A stretch of 42,944 nucleotides of DNA from Anaerolineae bacterium (GTDB taxonomy: Bacteria > Chloroflexota > Anaerolineae > Anaerolineales > Villigracilaceae), in assembly GCA_022013685.1 (NCBI GenBank), contig JAKLPV010000208.1:1-42944 (forward strand), given 5' to 3'. A program made the position numbers and the translations under genes. Positions 31,634 to 39,573 of the stretch are shown here, piece by piece. Below the pieces are notes generated by a model that worked only from the letters and a program-made list of their open reading frames with translations, did not search any database and was not told the DNA's origin. The first letter of the stretch is position 1. Each line of letters begins with the position of its first letter.

Positions 31634-31660
31634 GGTTGTCTCCGGTGGTGCGGGATTCAC

Positions 31661-31770
31661 AAGCCCTGAGCGGAGCGTTCTTCTACAGCCTTCGTTTACA
31701 CTCAGGGTTTCCGCTCAGGACATCGTAACGTTTAATAAAAGAAGCGAAGTCGAAGGGCTTTTATAAGGGG
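31661..31770. repeat. intergenic repeat with AAGCCCTGAGC ends
   Basis: The gap between galT and galK starts CAAGCCCTGAGCGGAG and ends GCGAAGTCGAAGGGCTT, the two halves of the CCCTGAGC...AGTCGAAGGG repeat separated by about 60 bases. It may be a repeat with another sequence inside it. Confidence 0.5.
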
Positions 31771-32868
31771 TTATCTCTTTGTGTAATGAATTTCAGGCAG
31801 TTCGCGCAGGCGGGCCGCGGCGGTTTCGGGGGTGATGTCGCGCTGGGGCATGCCGAGCATTTCGTAACCGACCATGAACTTGCGGACGGTGGCCGAGCGC
31901 AAGAGCGGCGGGTAGAAATGGGCGTGCAAAACCCATTCCGGGTGCTCGAGGCCGTCATTGGGGGCCTGGTGAAAGCCCATCGAGTAGGGGAAGGAGATCT
32001 CGAACAGGTTGTCGTAGCGAATGGTAACGCTCTGGAAGATTTCCGCCAGGGCGCGGCGTTCGGGCTCGCTCAGGGCCGGCAGGCTGGGTGCGGCGCGATG
32101 GGCGATGACGATGGTCTCGAAGGGCCAGACCGCCCAAAAAGGGACCAGGGCGGTGAAGTGTTCGTTGCTGGCGAGAATGCGCTCGCCGCGTTTCTGCTCC
32201 TCGGCCAAGTAATCCAGCAGCAGCGGATGGCCGTTGGCAGCGAAGTAATCTTTCTGGCTGGCGAGTTCCTTGGCCGGTTCGGTCGGGATCTGCGACTGCG
32301 ACCAGATCTGGCTATGCGGATGCGGGTTCGAGCAGCCCATGACCGCGCCTTTGTTCTCGAAAACCTGCACGTAGGCGATCTCGGGGCGTTTAAAGAGTGC
32401 GGCGGTTTCGCTTGTCCAGGTGTTGATCACGCCTTCGGCTTCGTCGAGCGAGAGCTGCGGCAGGCTCAGATCGTGGCGCGGCGAAAAGCAGATCACCTTG
32501 CAGACGCCGGATTCGGGCAAAGCCTGGAAAAGGGTGTCAGGTGGGGCAGTGTCAGGTGAGGAAGTGTCAGGTGTCAGGTTGGGATGTGTTAAGGTTTTGC
32601 CTGACACCTGAGACGTGACACCTGACACCTCGGGAAGGAGCGCTGCAAAGTCATTGTCAAAAACGAACGTCCCGCTGTATTGGGGGTTGTTGATCCCGCC
32701 GGCGCGCTCGTTGCCGGGGCACAGGTAGCAGGTAGGATCGTATTCGGGCAAATAGGGCGGGGCAGTCTTTTCGACCTGTCCCTGCCAGGGGCGTTTGGCG
32801 CGGTGCGGCGAAACCAGGATCCATTCGCGGGTTAGCGGATTAAATCGGCGGTGCGGAGAGTCGTACAT
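31771..32868 (-). CDS. galT: galactose-1-phosphate uridylyltransferase
   Basis: A 365-residue protein. [10 protein letters not shown] (47-56) holds the Zn-binding Cys pair, and [12 protein letters not shown] contains the HPH active site at 183-185 (His185 or its neighbour takes the uridylyl group). [23 protein letters not shown] near the C-terminus is also diagnostic. It swaps UMP between UDP-glucose and galactose-1-phosphate. Residues ~81-113, rich in [22 protein letters not shown], are encoded by GTGTCAGGTGTCAGG-type repeats and are not part of the family. AAAGGA precedes ATG. It is divergent from lacI with a shared operator region. Confidence 0.93.
   Translation of the reverse strand: MYDSPHRRFNPLTREWILVSPHRAKRPWQGQVEKTAPPYLPEYDPTCYLCPGNERAGGINNPQYSGTFVFDNDFAALLPEVSGVTSQVSGKTLTHPNLTPDTSSPDTAPPDTLFQALPESGVCKVICFSPRHDLSLPQLSLDEAEGVINTWTSETAALFKRPEIAYVQVFENKGAVMGCSNPHPHSQIWSQSQIPTEPAKELASQKDYFAANGHPLLLDYLAEEQKRGERILASNEHFTALVPFWAVWPFETIVIAHRAAPSLPALSEPERRALAEIFQSVTIRYDNLFEISFPYSMGFHQAPNDGLEHPEWVLHAHFYPPLLRSATVRKFMVGYEMLGMPQRDITPETAAARLRELPEIHYTKR
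32534..32631. repeat. GTGTCAGG repeats in frame in galT
   Basis: GTGTCAGGTG recurs four times on the plus strand between 32535 and 32578 and the complementary CCTGACACCT recurs at 32600-32630, so the stretch can fold into a hairpin. It encodes about 33 residues of low complexity in GalT. Confidence 0.75.
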
Positions 32869-32918
32869 GGGAATATCCTTTTATGGGTTTTCTTTATTCT
32901 AATTTATTATGGCTTTTT

Positions 32919-32933
32919 AATGTTATCGTTCAC
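32919..32933. promoter_or_regulatory. degenerate half-operator upstream of galT
   Basis: AATGTTATCGTTCAC resembles the arm AATGTTACCGGTCAC of the 30-bp operator with two differences. It lies ~50 bases upstream of galT. No clear second arm is present. Confidence 0.4.
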
Positions 32934-32991
32934 GGTCGAAAAAACCAGCAATTTCCGGCATTTTTTTACCAAATAGCGTAGAATTTGCCTC

Positions 32992-33021
32992 TTGACAACC
33001 TGTATGACAATCCTGTAAACT
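32992..33021 (+). promoter_or_regulatory. lacI promoter (TTGACA / TAAACT)
   Basis: TTGACA at 32992-32997 and TAAACT at 33016-33021 with an 18-base spacer. The operator begins on the next base. Confidence 0.6.
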
Positions 33022-33051
33022 AATGTTACCGGTCATGTGACCGGTAACATT
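33022..33051. promoter_or_regulatory. perfect 30-bp LacI-type operator
   Basis: Arm AATGTTACCGGTCA (33022-33035), centre TG, then the exact reverse complement TGACCGGTAACATT (33038-33051). It overlaps the lacI transcription start and lies between divergent galT and lacI, so the repressor very probably controls itself and possibly galT-galK. Confidence 0.88.
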
Positions 33052-33076
33052 ATAGCCCATGTCGCAAAAGGCCGCT

Positions 33077-34081
33077 ATGAGTAAAACAAACCCTACCATT
33101 CGTGATGTTGCCCGCCAGGCCGGTGTCTCGCACCAGACCGTTTCGCGCGTCATTAACGCCAGCGAAGACGTCACCTCCGAGACCCGCGAACGGGTTGAAA
33201 TTGCGATTGCCGAGTTGGGCTACCGTCCGAATGCGATCGCGCGTTCGATGGCCAGCGGCCAGACTCATACCCTGGCCTGCATTTCCCCCAACCTGACCGA
33301 TTACACCTTTGCCAGCATCATCGAAGGCGCAGAGATCGAAGCTCGCCGTTTGGGTTATTTTTTGCTTTCGTCTTCGGCGCGCGATGCGGAGAGTTTCAAG
33401 GGCCTGGTCGATGAATTGGTTGGCCACCGCCGGGTGGATGGTCTGCTGATCATGAATCCGTACTCTGATGAGCGCTATCAGCTCCTGCCGGAAACCTTCC
33501 CTACGGTTTTTGTGGGCGCGCGCTCGCGCGGTGAGAATATCTGCTCGGTCTGCCTGGATGATGAAGCGGTGGCTTACAACGCTACCAGGCATTTGATCGA
33601 GTGCGGCCACCAGCGGATTGGCATGATCACCGGCCCGATGGCCGAAGATTGTTCCATGGATCGCATGGTCGGTTTCCAGAAGGCTGTCGAAGAGCATCAC
33701 CTGCCCTTCGTGCCGGAATTGATCATCGAAGGCGACTGGTCCGCTTCTTCAGGCCAGGCCGCGCTGATGCAGCTTTATGCCAATGGCGACCTGCCCGGCG
33801 CGATTTTTGTCCAGAACGACCGCATGGCGATGGGCGTTTTGCACGCAGCCCGCGATTTGAAAATAGCCGTGCCCGAACGCTTGTCCGTGATCGGCGTGGA
33901 CGATATGCCGCTGACCCAGCATTATGACCCGCCGCTGACCACCATGCGCCAGGATATGCCGCGCCTTGGGCTCGAAGCCGCCCGCATCTTGATCCACGCC
34001 ATTGATGGCGCTCAAAACCAGCAATGCCAAATGAAACTTCCTGCCGAACTGGTCATGCGCCAATCGGTTAAAAAAATCTAA
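33077..34081 (+). CDS. LacI family transcriptional regulator
   Basis: A 334-residue protein. TIRDVARQAGVSHQTVSRVIN is the LacI helix-turn-helix, followed by the hinge LGYRPNAIARSMASGQTHT. The effector domain is a periplasmic-binding fold (HTLACISPNLTDYTFASIIEGAEIEARRLG; VDGLLIMNP; CSMDRMVGFQKAV; ICSVCLDDEAVAYNATRHLIECGH). An ATG at 33059 is possible, but AAAAGG precedes the one at 33077. It probably binds a galactoside or other sugar taken up by the downstream ABC system and releases the palindrome at 33022. Confidence 0.92.
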   Translation: MSKTNPTIRDVARQAGVSHQTVSRVINASEDVTSETRERVEIAIAELGYRPNAIARSMASGQTHTLACISPNLTDYTFASIIEGAEIEARRLGYFLLSSSARDAESFKGLVDELVGHRRVDGLLIMNPYSDERYQLLPETFPTVFVGARSRGENICSVCLDDEAVAYNATRHLIECGHQRIGMITGPMAEDCSMDRMVGFQKAVEEHHLPFVPELIIEGDWSASSGQAALMQLYANGDLPGAIFVQNDRMAMGVLHAARDLKIAVPERLSVIGVDDMPLTQHYDPPLTTMRQDMPRLGLEAARILIHAIDGAQNQQCQMKLPAELVMRQSVKKI

Positions 34082-34245
34082 CCTGTTTTGCGCCCGTTTT
34101 ACCTACCCCGACAGAAATTTTTTTTCTGGATCGGTCTGTTTTTTGTTGCTATTTGCCGAAAAAGGAGGTGGTTGCCCTCGCAAGTTGCAGTTGATTAGTT
34201 TCCGTTTCTTGTTTCTCAAACCAAACAAATATCAGGAGAAGATAA
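34082..34245. other. leader region of the sugar ABC operon
   Basis: A/T-rich intergenic DNA with CAGAAATTTTTTTTCTG at 34110-34126, a weak hairpin with a T run that may end lacI transcription. AGGAGA precedes the next ATG. No copy of the 30-bp operator is present. Confidence 0.4.
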
Positions 34246-35646
34246 ATGTTACGCAAATCAGTTATGCTTGTTGTCAGCCTGTTGGTCATTGCTGGCTTTG
34301 TTCTTTCGGCCTGCGCTCCTGCTGCCCAGCCCGAAGCCCCTGCTGCCGAAGCTCCCGCCGCCGAAGTTCCTGCTGCCGAAGCTGTCGAACCGACCGCTGA
34401 AGTCGTTGAACCCGCTGCAAGTGAAGAAGTTGCCGTCCGCTGGCGCACCCGCCCGGATAACCAGGAAGAAATTGACGTTTACAACGCCATCAGCCAGGAA
34501 TTGGATGGCAAACTGGATGGCATCACCCTGGTCTACGAACCGGGTGGCACCGAAAGCTCGAACTACCAGGACCAACTGCGCACCGAAGTTGCGGCTGGCA
34601 CTGCTCCCGATGTCTTCTGGCTCCCGGGCACCGACATTGCCGATTTCGCCGAGCGCGGCCTGATCTTGAATGCTGCCGACCTGGCTGCCACGACCGATGG
34701 TTTTGCTGTGGATGCCTTCTACGAAGGTCCGATGTCCCACCTGACCTACAATCCCGAAACTGCCACAAGCGGAGCTGACTCTGGCGCTCTGTGGGGCCTG
34801 CCCCGCGATGTTTCGACTTTTGCCCTGTACCTGAACCTCGATCTCATCGAAGAAGCTGGCGCGCCCGATCCTCGTGAACTGGCTGCTAATGGCGAATGGG
34901 ACTGGGATTCCTTCCTCGACGTTGCCCAGAAAACCCGTGCCCTCGGCTCGGATATCTATGGCTACGGCGCGAGCGCCTGGTGGGGCCCCTACGGTGTGTG
35001 GTTGAATGCCGCCGGTGGTGGTTTCTTCACCGATGACCGCTCTGCCTGCGGTCTTGCCAGCCCTGAATCTCTGGCTGGCCTCGATTTCCAACGCTCGTTG
35101 TATGCTGATTTCGATGTTGCCACCCCCTACGGTGAAGATCCCGAACCGCCCTTCCGTGCTGGCAAAGTTGCCATGTTCCAGAATGGCCGCTGGGCCACCC
35201 CCGGCGTCCGCACCGTGGAATTCAACTGGGACGTTGTCGAACTGCCCAAGGGCCCGAGTGGCTCGCAGGGGAACTGGCTGTTCTGGGGCGCTTATGTGAT
35301 CAACGCCAAGACCGCCAACCCCGAACAGGCCTGGGCGCTCGTTCAGGCTTTGACCACCGCTGAAACTCAGGGCAAAGTTGCCGCCCTCGGCGCCAACATC
35401 CCCAGCCGCGTCAGCCAGGAAGCTTTCGATGCCTTCCTGACCTTCAGCCCGCCCGCCAACAACCAGGCCTTCTTGAATGGCCTGGCCGACAGCCCCGCCA
35501 CCGAAGGCCCGCTGTGGACCGGTTCCTGGCCCGAATTTGACAAGATCATGGGCCCGGCCATCCAGTCTGTCTTGACTGGCAACCAGACCGTTGAAGATTT
35601 CGGCGCGACCATCTGCGACGAAGCCAATAAAGTCTTCAAGCCCTAA
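34246..35646 (+). CDS. sugar ABC transporter substrate-binding lipoprotein (family 1)
   Basis: A 466-residue protein. The signal peptide ends in the lipobox LSAC, followed by an Ala/Pro/Glu linker (PAAEAPAAEVPAAEA). The binding domain shows YNAISQELDGKLDGITLVYE, AAGTAPDVFWLPGTDIADFAERGLI and GALWGLPRDVSTFALYLNLDLIEEAG, the pattern of family 1 maltose/oligosaccharide-binding proteins. It captures a sugar outside the cell and delivers it to the two permeases downstream. AGGAGA precedes ATG. The ATPase is not encoded nearby, so a shared MsmX-like ATPase elsewhere is expected. Confidence 0.92.
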   Translation: MLRKSVMLVVSLLVIAGFVLSACAPAAQPEAPAAEAPAAEVPAAEAVEPTAEVVEPAASEEVAVRWRTRPDNQEEIDVYNAISQELDGKLDGITLVYEPGGTESSNYQDQLRTEVAAGTAPDVFWLPGTDIADFAERGLILNAADLAATTDGFAVDAFYEGPMSHLTYNPETATSGADSGALWGLPRDVSTFALYLNLDLIEEAGAPDPRELAANGEWDWDSFLDVAQKTRALGSDIYGYGASAWWGPYGVWLNAAGGGFFTDDRSACGLASPESLAGLDFQRSLYADFDVATPYGEDPEPPFRAGKVAMFQNGRWATPGVRTVEFNWDVVELPKGPSGSQGNWLFWGAYVINAKTANPEQAWALVQALTTAETQGKVAALGANIPSRVSQEAFDAFLTFSPPANNQAFLNGLADSPATEGPLWTGSWPEFDKIMGPAIQSVLTGNQTVEDFGATICDEANKVFKP

Positions 35647-35663
35647 GCTTTACAAGCTCGAAA

Positions 35664-35689
35664 CGGGGCAGGCAGTTCTGCCTGCCCCG
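35664..35689. promoter_or_regulatory. 12-bp stem hairpin between binding protein and permease
   Basis: CGGGGCAGGCAG pairs with CTGCCTGCCCCG with a two-base centre and no T-run afterwards. At this position a stem-loop often protects the upstream mRNA, allowing more binding protein than permease. Confidence 0.65.
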
Positions 35690-35728
35690 AATTCTCTCAC
35701 CTGTGCGCGTTTTTTTGGGAAGTGACCC

Positions 35729-37390
35729 ATGACCGACTTCAAGAAACCCCAGCATCAGACCGAACTTATCCTTAAAATTATGCCCGCCTGGCGAATTTTG
35801 TTTGCGCTGGCGGCTTTGGCCGGGATCTTTAGCCTGTGGGCGCAAGAGCTTGCCTTTGCGCTCAAGGTTTTATTCTCAATTCTGATCGGTGCAGCCGCCC
35901 TGGCCAGCCTGGTTGCGCTGCCCTATTTGTTGCGCCGCGATCACAAAGGGCGCATGATTTCGCTCGTGCTCGATTATCTCGGTTTGTTGTTCTGCATTCT
36001 GGGAATTTTGCAGGTCGGGCAGGTTTTCATTGGCATCGATTCTCTGGGCGCGGTCTTCCAGCGCGGCATCCCGTTTCTGGGGGTGGTGCTGGCCGGTTAT
36101 CTGGTCAGCGCTGCCAGTGAATGGTTCCCCAATTTGGAACAACGCCAGAAATCCCTGCAAAATGCGGGGAAAATCATCATGGCGCTCGGTTTTGTGGCCT
36201 TCCTGCTGGCGGTCAACGTTTTTACCGGCTTGTGGAATTTCATCACTCGCCTGATGCAGCCGGCCGGGCTGGGATTGCTGCTGGGCGCGATCCTGTTGGG
36301 GCTGGCACTGTGGGCCATGTGGCGCTCGTCCAGCGCCCAGGCCTTCGACGCCAAAACTGGTCACGAACAAATGATCAGCGGCTGGCTTTTTCTTTCGCCC
36401 AACCTGCTCGGCTTTCTGATCTTCTTTGCCGGGCCGCTCCTGCTCTCATTTTATTTTTCTTTCACCGATTCTGATGCCTTCAACCCGCCGAATTGGGTTG
36501 GTGTCGAGAATTATGCCAAGATCCTGAACATTACATTCAAGCCCCTCAGCGATTTCGCCCAACCGGCCCGCGAAGCGCTCGATATCAAAGTCTACGATGA
36601 AGTCGGGCGTTTGAGAATTGGCAACGGCGGGATTTTATTTGGCGCAGAAGATAAATTTTTCTGGCTGGCGCTGCGCAACACCCTGGTTTTTGCCCTGCTG
36701 GCTGTGCCGTTGAGTGTCATCCCGGCTTTGTTTTTGGCCAACCTGCTCAACATGAAGCTGCCCGGTATGAAATTCTTCCGCGCGGTTTACTTCATGCCAA
36801 GTATCGCGGCCATCGTCGGCATTTCGCTGGTCTGGCAGTGGCTGTATAACGCAACCATCGGCTATATCAACTATTTCATCACGCTCGGGGTTGATTTTCT
36901 CAACTCCGGCTTTGCCCTGGGATTGATCGACCCCAAGATCCAGTGGACCTCCAACAGCGACACCGCACTGTTGTCGATCGTCATCATGGCCGCCTGGCAG
37001 ACGATGGGCTTCAACACGGTGCTCTTCCTGGCTGGCCTGCAGAACATTCCTGGTGAGTTGTACGAAGCTGCCACGGTCGACGGCGCGGGAGCCTGGGCCA
37101 AATTCTGGAATGTGACTCTCCCTATGCTGGCCCCGACCACATTCTTCATCGTCACCACCACCACGATCCAGGCCATGCAGGTTTTCGAGCAAATCTTCAT
37201 TCTGATGAATCCGCCCGAAGGCCCCGGCAACTCGACCGTTTCGCTGGTTTTATACCTGTATCGCAGCGGTTTCCAGAATTTCAAACAGGGCTATGCTTCG
37301 GCTATTGCCTGGGTGCTGTTTATTGTCATCTTTGGCCTGACCCTGCTGCAATTCCAGCGCCAGCGCAAATCCAGCATTTACGAGGGATAA
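35729..37390 (+). CDS. sugar ABC transporter permease (MalF-type), N-terminally extended
   Basis: A 553-residue protein. The first ~200 residues hold about five or six extra hydrophobic helices, which typical ~300-residue family 1 permeases lack. From MISGWLFLSPNLLGFLIFFAG the normal permease begins. A periplasmic segment (residues ~250-300) is followed by FFWLALRNTLVFALLAVPL and by the EAA loop YEAATVDGAGAWAKFWNVTLPML, which touches the ATPase. It imports the sugar bound by the upstream lipoprotein. It starts 82 bases after it, with a hairpin between, and ends four bases before the second permease. Confidence 0.9.
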   Translation: MTDFKKPQHQTELILKIMPAWRILFALAALAGIFSLWAQELAFALKVLFSILIGAAALASLVALPYLLRRDHKGRMISLVLDYLGLLFCILGILQVGQVFIGIDSLGAVFQRGIPFLGVVLAGYLVSAASEWFPNLEQRQKSLQNAGKIIMALGFVAFLLAVNVFTGLWNFITRLMQPAGLGLLLGAILLGLALWAMWRSSSAQAFDAKTGHEQMISGWLFLSPNLLGFLIFFAGPLLLSFYFSFTDSDAFNPPNWVGVENYAKILNITFKPLSDFAQPAREALDIKVYDEVGRLRIGNGGILFGAEDKFFWLALRNTLVFALLAVPLSVIPALFLANLLNMKLPGMKFFRAVYFMPSIAAIVGISLVWQWLYNATIGYINYFITLGVDFLNSGFALGLIDPKIQWTSNSDTALLSIVIMAAWQTMGFNTVLFLAGLQNIPGELYEAATVDGAGAWAKFWNVTLPMLAPTTFFIVTTTTIQAMQVFEQIFILMNPPEGPGNSTVSLVLYLYRSGFQNFKQGYASAIAWVLFIVIFGLTLLQFQRQRKSSIYEG

Positions 37391-37394
37391 GAGC

Positions 37395-38615
37395 ATGAAA
37401 CTCAAATCGTATCGTTTCACCACCCTGCTTCGCAACCTGGCGGTTTACGCGGTCCTGACGTTTTTCGCCTTCTTCATGCTGTTTCCTTTCCTGTATATGC
37501 TCTCGACCTCCTTCAAGGTGCCGGCAGATACCTTTCGCTATCCGCCGCGCATGCTGCCGCGCGACCAGGTCACAATCAGCGTAAACGGGTACGATGAACC
37601 CCTGCCGCTTTACCAGGTTGTTTATGGCGGTATGCAGCGCGAATTCGCCCTCGTGCAGAGCAACATCAAAGTTGGCACCTACGCCCCGGCCGATGACCCC
37701 TCCGCGACGGTCGAACGCCGTTTAACGGAAGTCAAGCCGACGGGTGGCGCGATGGACCAGAAAACTGTCACAGTTGCCGGTGAAGAACAAAAGCTGTATG
37801 ATGTCGAAGTCGATGGACAGATCGTCCCGATGATCCTGGTCAGCCAGACCACGGTCGGCGAATTCATCGATCCCCAAAATCCGGCTTCAAAGATTTACCA
37901 GAACGTGCGCCTGAGCACACCGGTCGAAGACCTGACCTGGCACCCCGAAAACTATTCGGCGGTGGTCGAGCTGCAAGGCCTCGACCGCGCCCTGGCCAAC
38001 ACGGCCCTGGTCACGATCCTGGTTGTGATCGGGCAGCTGGCGACCTCGGTCATCGGCGGCTATGCCTTTGCGCGCCTCAAATTCCCAGGGCGCGACAACT
38101 TGTTTGTGATCTATCTCGGCACGATCATGATCCCGTTTGTGATGCTGATCGTGCCGCTCTACCAGTTGATGGTCCTGATCGGCTGGACAAACCGCCTCGC
38201 CGCGCTGATCATCCCCTGGATTTTTACCGCCTACGGGACTTTCCTGATGCGACAGTTCTTTATCACTGTTCCGAAGGAAATCGAAGAAGCGGCCCTGCTG
38301 GATGGCGCCTCGCGCTTGCAAATTCTGACGAAGATTTTCATCCCCGCCAGCGTCCCGGCCCTGGCAACCCAGGCCACCTTCACCTTTCTCTACGCCTGGA
38401 ACTCTTTCCTGTGGCCGCTGGTGGTGATCAACGTCGGCAAGACTGAAAACCACGTTTTGACCCTGGCCCTGAATGTGCTGCGCGGACGCGCCTCGGATAC
38501 GCCCAACCTGATTTTGGCGGGCGCAGCGATTGCCATCATCCCGCCGCTGATCGTTTTCATCCTCGGACAGCGCTTCTTCGTGGAGAGTGTTACCAGCAGC
38601 GGTGTCAAAGGCTAA
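37395..38615 (+). CDS. sugar ABC transporter permease (MalG-type) with large extracytoplasmic insertion
   Basis: A 406-residue protein, while MalG-type permeases are usually near 280. Helix 1 (NLAVYAVLTFFAFFMLFPFLYMLSTSFK) is followed by ~150 residues of soluble sequence (residues ~40-195), including PPRMLPRDQVTISVNGYDEP and VEVDGQIVPMILVSQTT, before the normal core LANTALVTILVVIGQLATSVIGGYAFARLKFPG. The EAA loop is EEAALLDGASRLQILTKIFIP. The inserted domain would face outside and may contact the binding protein. It forms a pair with the upstream permease (four-base gap) and is followed by the esterase. Confidence 0.92.
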   Translation: MKLKSYRFTTLLRNLAVYAVLTFFAFFMLFPFLYMLSTSFKVPADTFRYPPRMLPRDQVTISVNGYDEPLPLYQVVYGGMQREFALVQSNIKVGTYAPADDPSATVERRLTEVKPTGGAMDQKTVTVAGEEQKLYDVEVDGQIVPMILVSQTTVGEFIDPQNPASKIYQNVRLSTPVEDLTWHPENYSAVVELQGLDRALANTALVTILVVIGQLATSVIGGYAFARLKFPGRDNLFVIYLGTIMIPFVMLIVPLYQLMVLIGWTNRLAALIIPWIFTAYGTFLMRQFFITVPKEIEEAALLDGASRLQILTKIFIPASVPALATQATFTFLYAWNSFLWPLVVINVGKTENHVLTLALNVLRGRASDTPNLILAGAAIAIIPPLIVFILGQRFFVESVTSSGVKG

Positions 38616-38618
38616 CCC

Positions 38619-39380
38619 ATGAGCACCCAGGGGAATCCGTTTCTGCACAATCCGCACCTGGACGGCGACGGCTTTTTCTGGCCGGCCGGGCAGACAGGCA
38701 TCTTGCTCTCGCATGGGTTCACCGCCACGACGGCAGAAATCCGCCCTCTGGCTGAGAAACTGCACCAGAAAGGCTATACCGTCGCCGCGCCGTTGCTGCC
38801 GGGGCACGGAACCAGCCCCGCAGATCTGAACCGCGTCCGCTGGCAGGACTGGGTGCGCTGCGGGCAGGATACGCTCGATCGTCTTTTTGACACCTGTGAG
38901 CGGGTGCTGGTCGGCGGAGAATCGATGGGAGGGCTGCTGGCGCTTTATCTGGCCAGCCAGAACCCCAAAGTGGCCGGGCTCTTGCTGTATGCCCCGGCGA
39001 TCGCCCTCAACATGGGGCCGGCGGACCTGGCAAAACTGTATCTGGGCGCGCCGTTTGTCACCCAGGTGCCGCGCGCTTCGCTCGATAACGGCCAAAGCTG
39101 GCAGGGTTATCCGGGTTTGCCGCTCAAGGGTGCGATCGAGCTGCTGGCCTTCGGCAAAGCGACCCGCGCCCAACTGTCGAAAATCCACCAGCCGCTGTTG
39201 CTCTTCCAAGGGCGTTTCGACACCACCGTCGCCCCCCAAGCTGGAGATATCATCCTGAACGGTGTCGCCTCGACCGTCAAAACCCGTTACTGGATGGAAA
39301 AATCCCACCACACCCTGACCCTGGATGTGGAATTGGATGAAATCGCAGCCAGGACAATTGAATTTATTGAGAAACTATAA
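38619..39380 (+). CDS. carboxylesterase (alpha/beta hydrolase, Est30-like)
   Basis: A 253-residue protein. The oxyanion segment GILLSHGFTATTAEI is followed by the nucleophile elbow GGESMGG with Ser102; Asp201 lies in FQGRFDTTV and His230/231 in MEKSHHTLTLD. Order and spacing match the Est30/monoglyceride-lipase group. It hydrolyses short-chain esters in the cytoplasm. Being three bases after the permease stop, it is translated with the sugar-uptake operon, which suggests removal of acetyl or acyl groups from imported glycans. This role is an inference. Confidence 0.9.
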   Translation: MSTQGNPFLHNPHLDGDGFFWPAGQTGILLSHGFTATTAEIRPLAEKLHQKGYTVAAPLLPGHGTSPADLNRVRWQDWVRCGQDTLDRLFDTCERVLVGGESMGGLLALYLASQNPKVAGLLLYAPAIALNMGPADLAKLYLGAPFVTQVPRASLDNGQSWQGYPGLPLKGAIELLAFGKATRAQLSKIHQPLLLFQGRFDTTVAPQAGDIILNGVASTVKTRYWMEKSHHTLTLDVELDEIAARTIEFIEKL

Positions 39381-39536
39381 CTATTCAGCCCTCGATTGTC
39401 ATTTCGACGAGCGGTAGCGAGGAGAAATCTGCACCCTGGTAGCTAAGATTTCTACCCTTCGGGCACGATGTCGCCGCTACACGGCTCGAAATGACAAAGC
39501 ATAACGAGCGACAGCCAAAACATGGGCTGAATAGTT
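39379..39536. repeat. MITE-like element with 13-bp terminal inverted repeats
   Basis: AACTATTCAGCCC at 39379-39391 and GGGCTGAATAGTT at 39524-39536 are perfect reverse complements bounding 158 bp. Inside lies a nested inverted pair (TTGTCATTTCGA at 39397 and GAAATGACAA toward 39497) with GGAGAAATCT / AGATTTCT. No coding capacity is seen. The element starts on the stop codon of the esterase. Confidence 0.65.
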
Positions 39537-39573
39537 ACGAGCAATTATTACTTCATTAAGGAGAAACGCAACT

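Noticed and set aside
35664..35689. Intrinsic terminator after the binding protein gene
   Set aside because: No T-run follows the stem, and the downstream permeases need read-through, so a stability hairpin is more likely.
37887..39311. A long open frame on the minus strand opposite the permease and esterase
   Set aside because: It is antisense to clearly conserved genes, rich in Gln/Arg/Gly as reverse frames of high-GC genes are, and matches no family.
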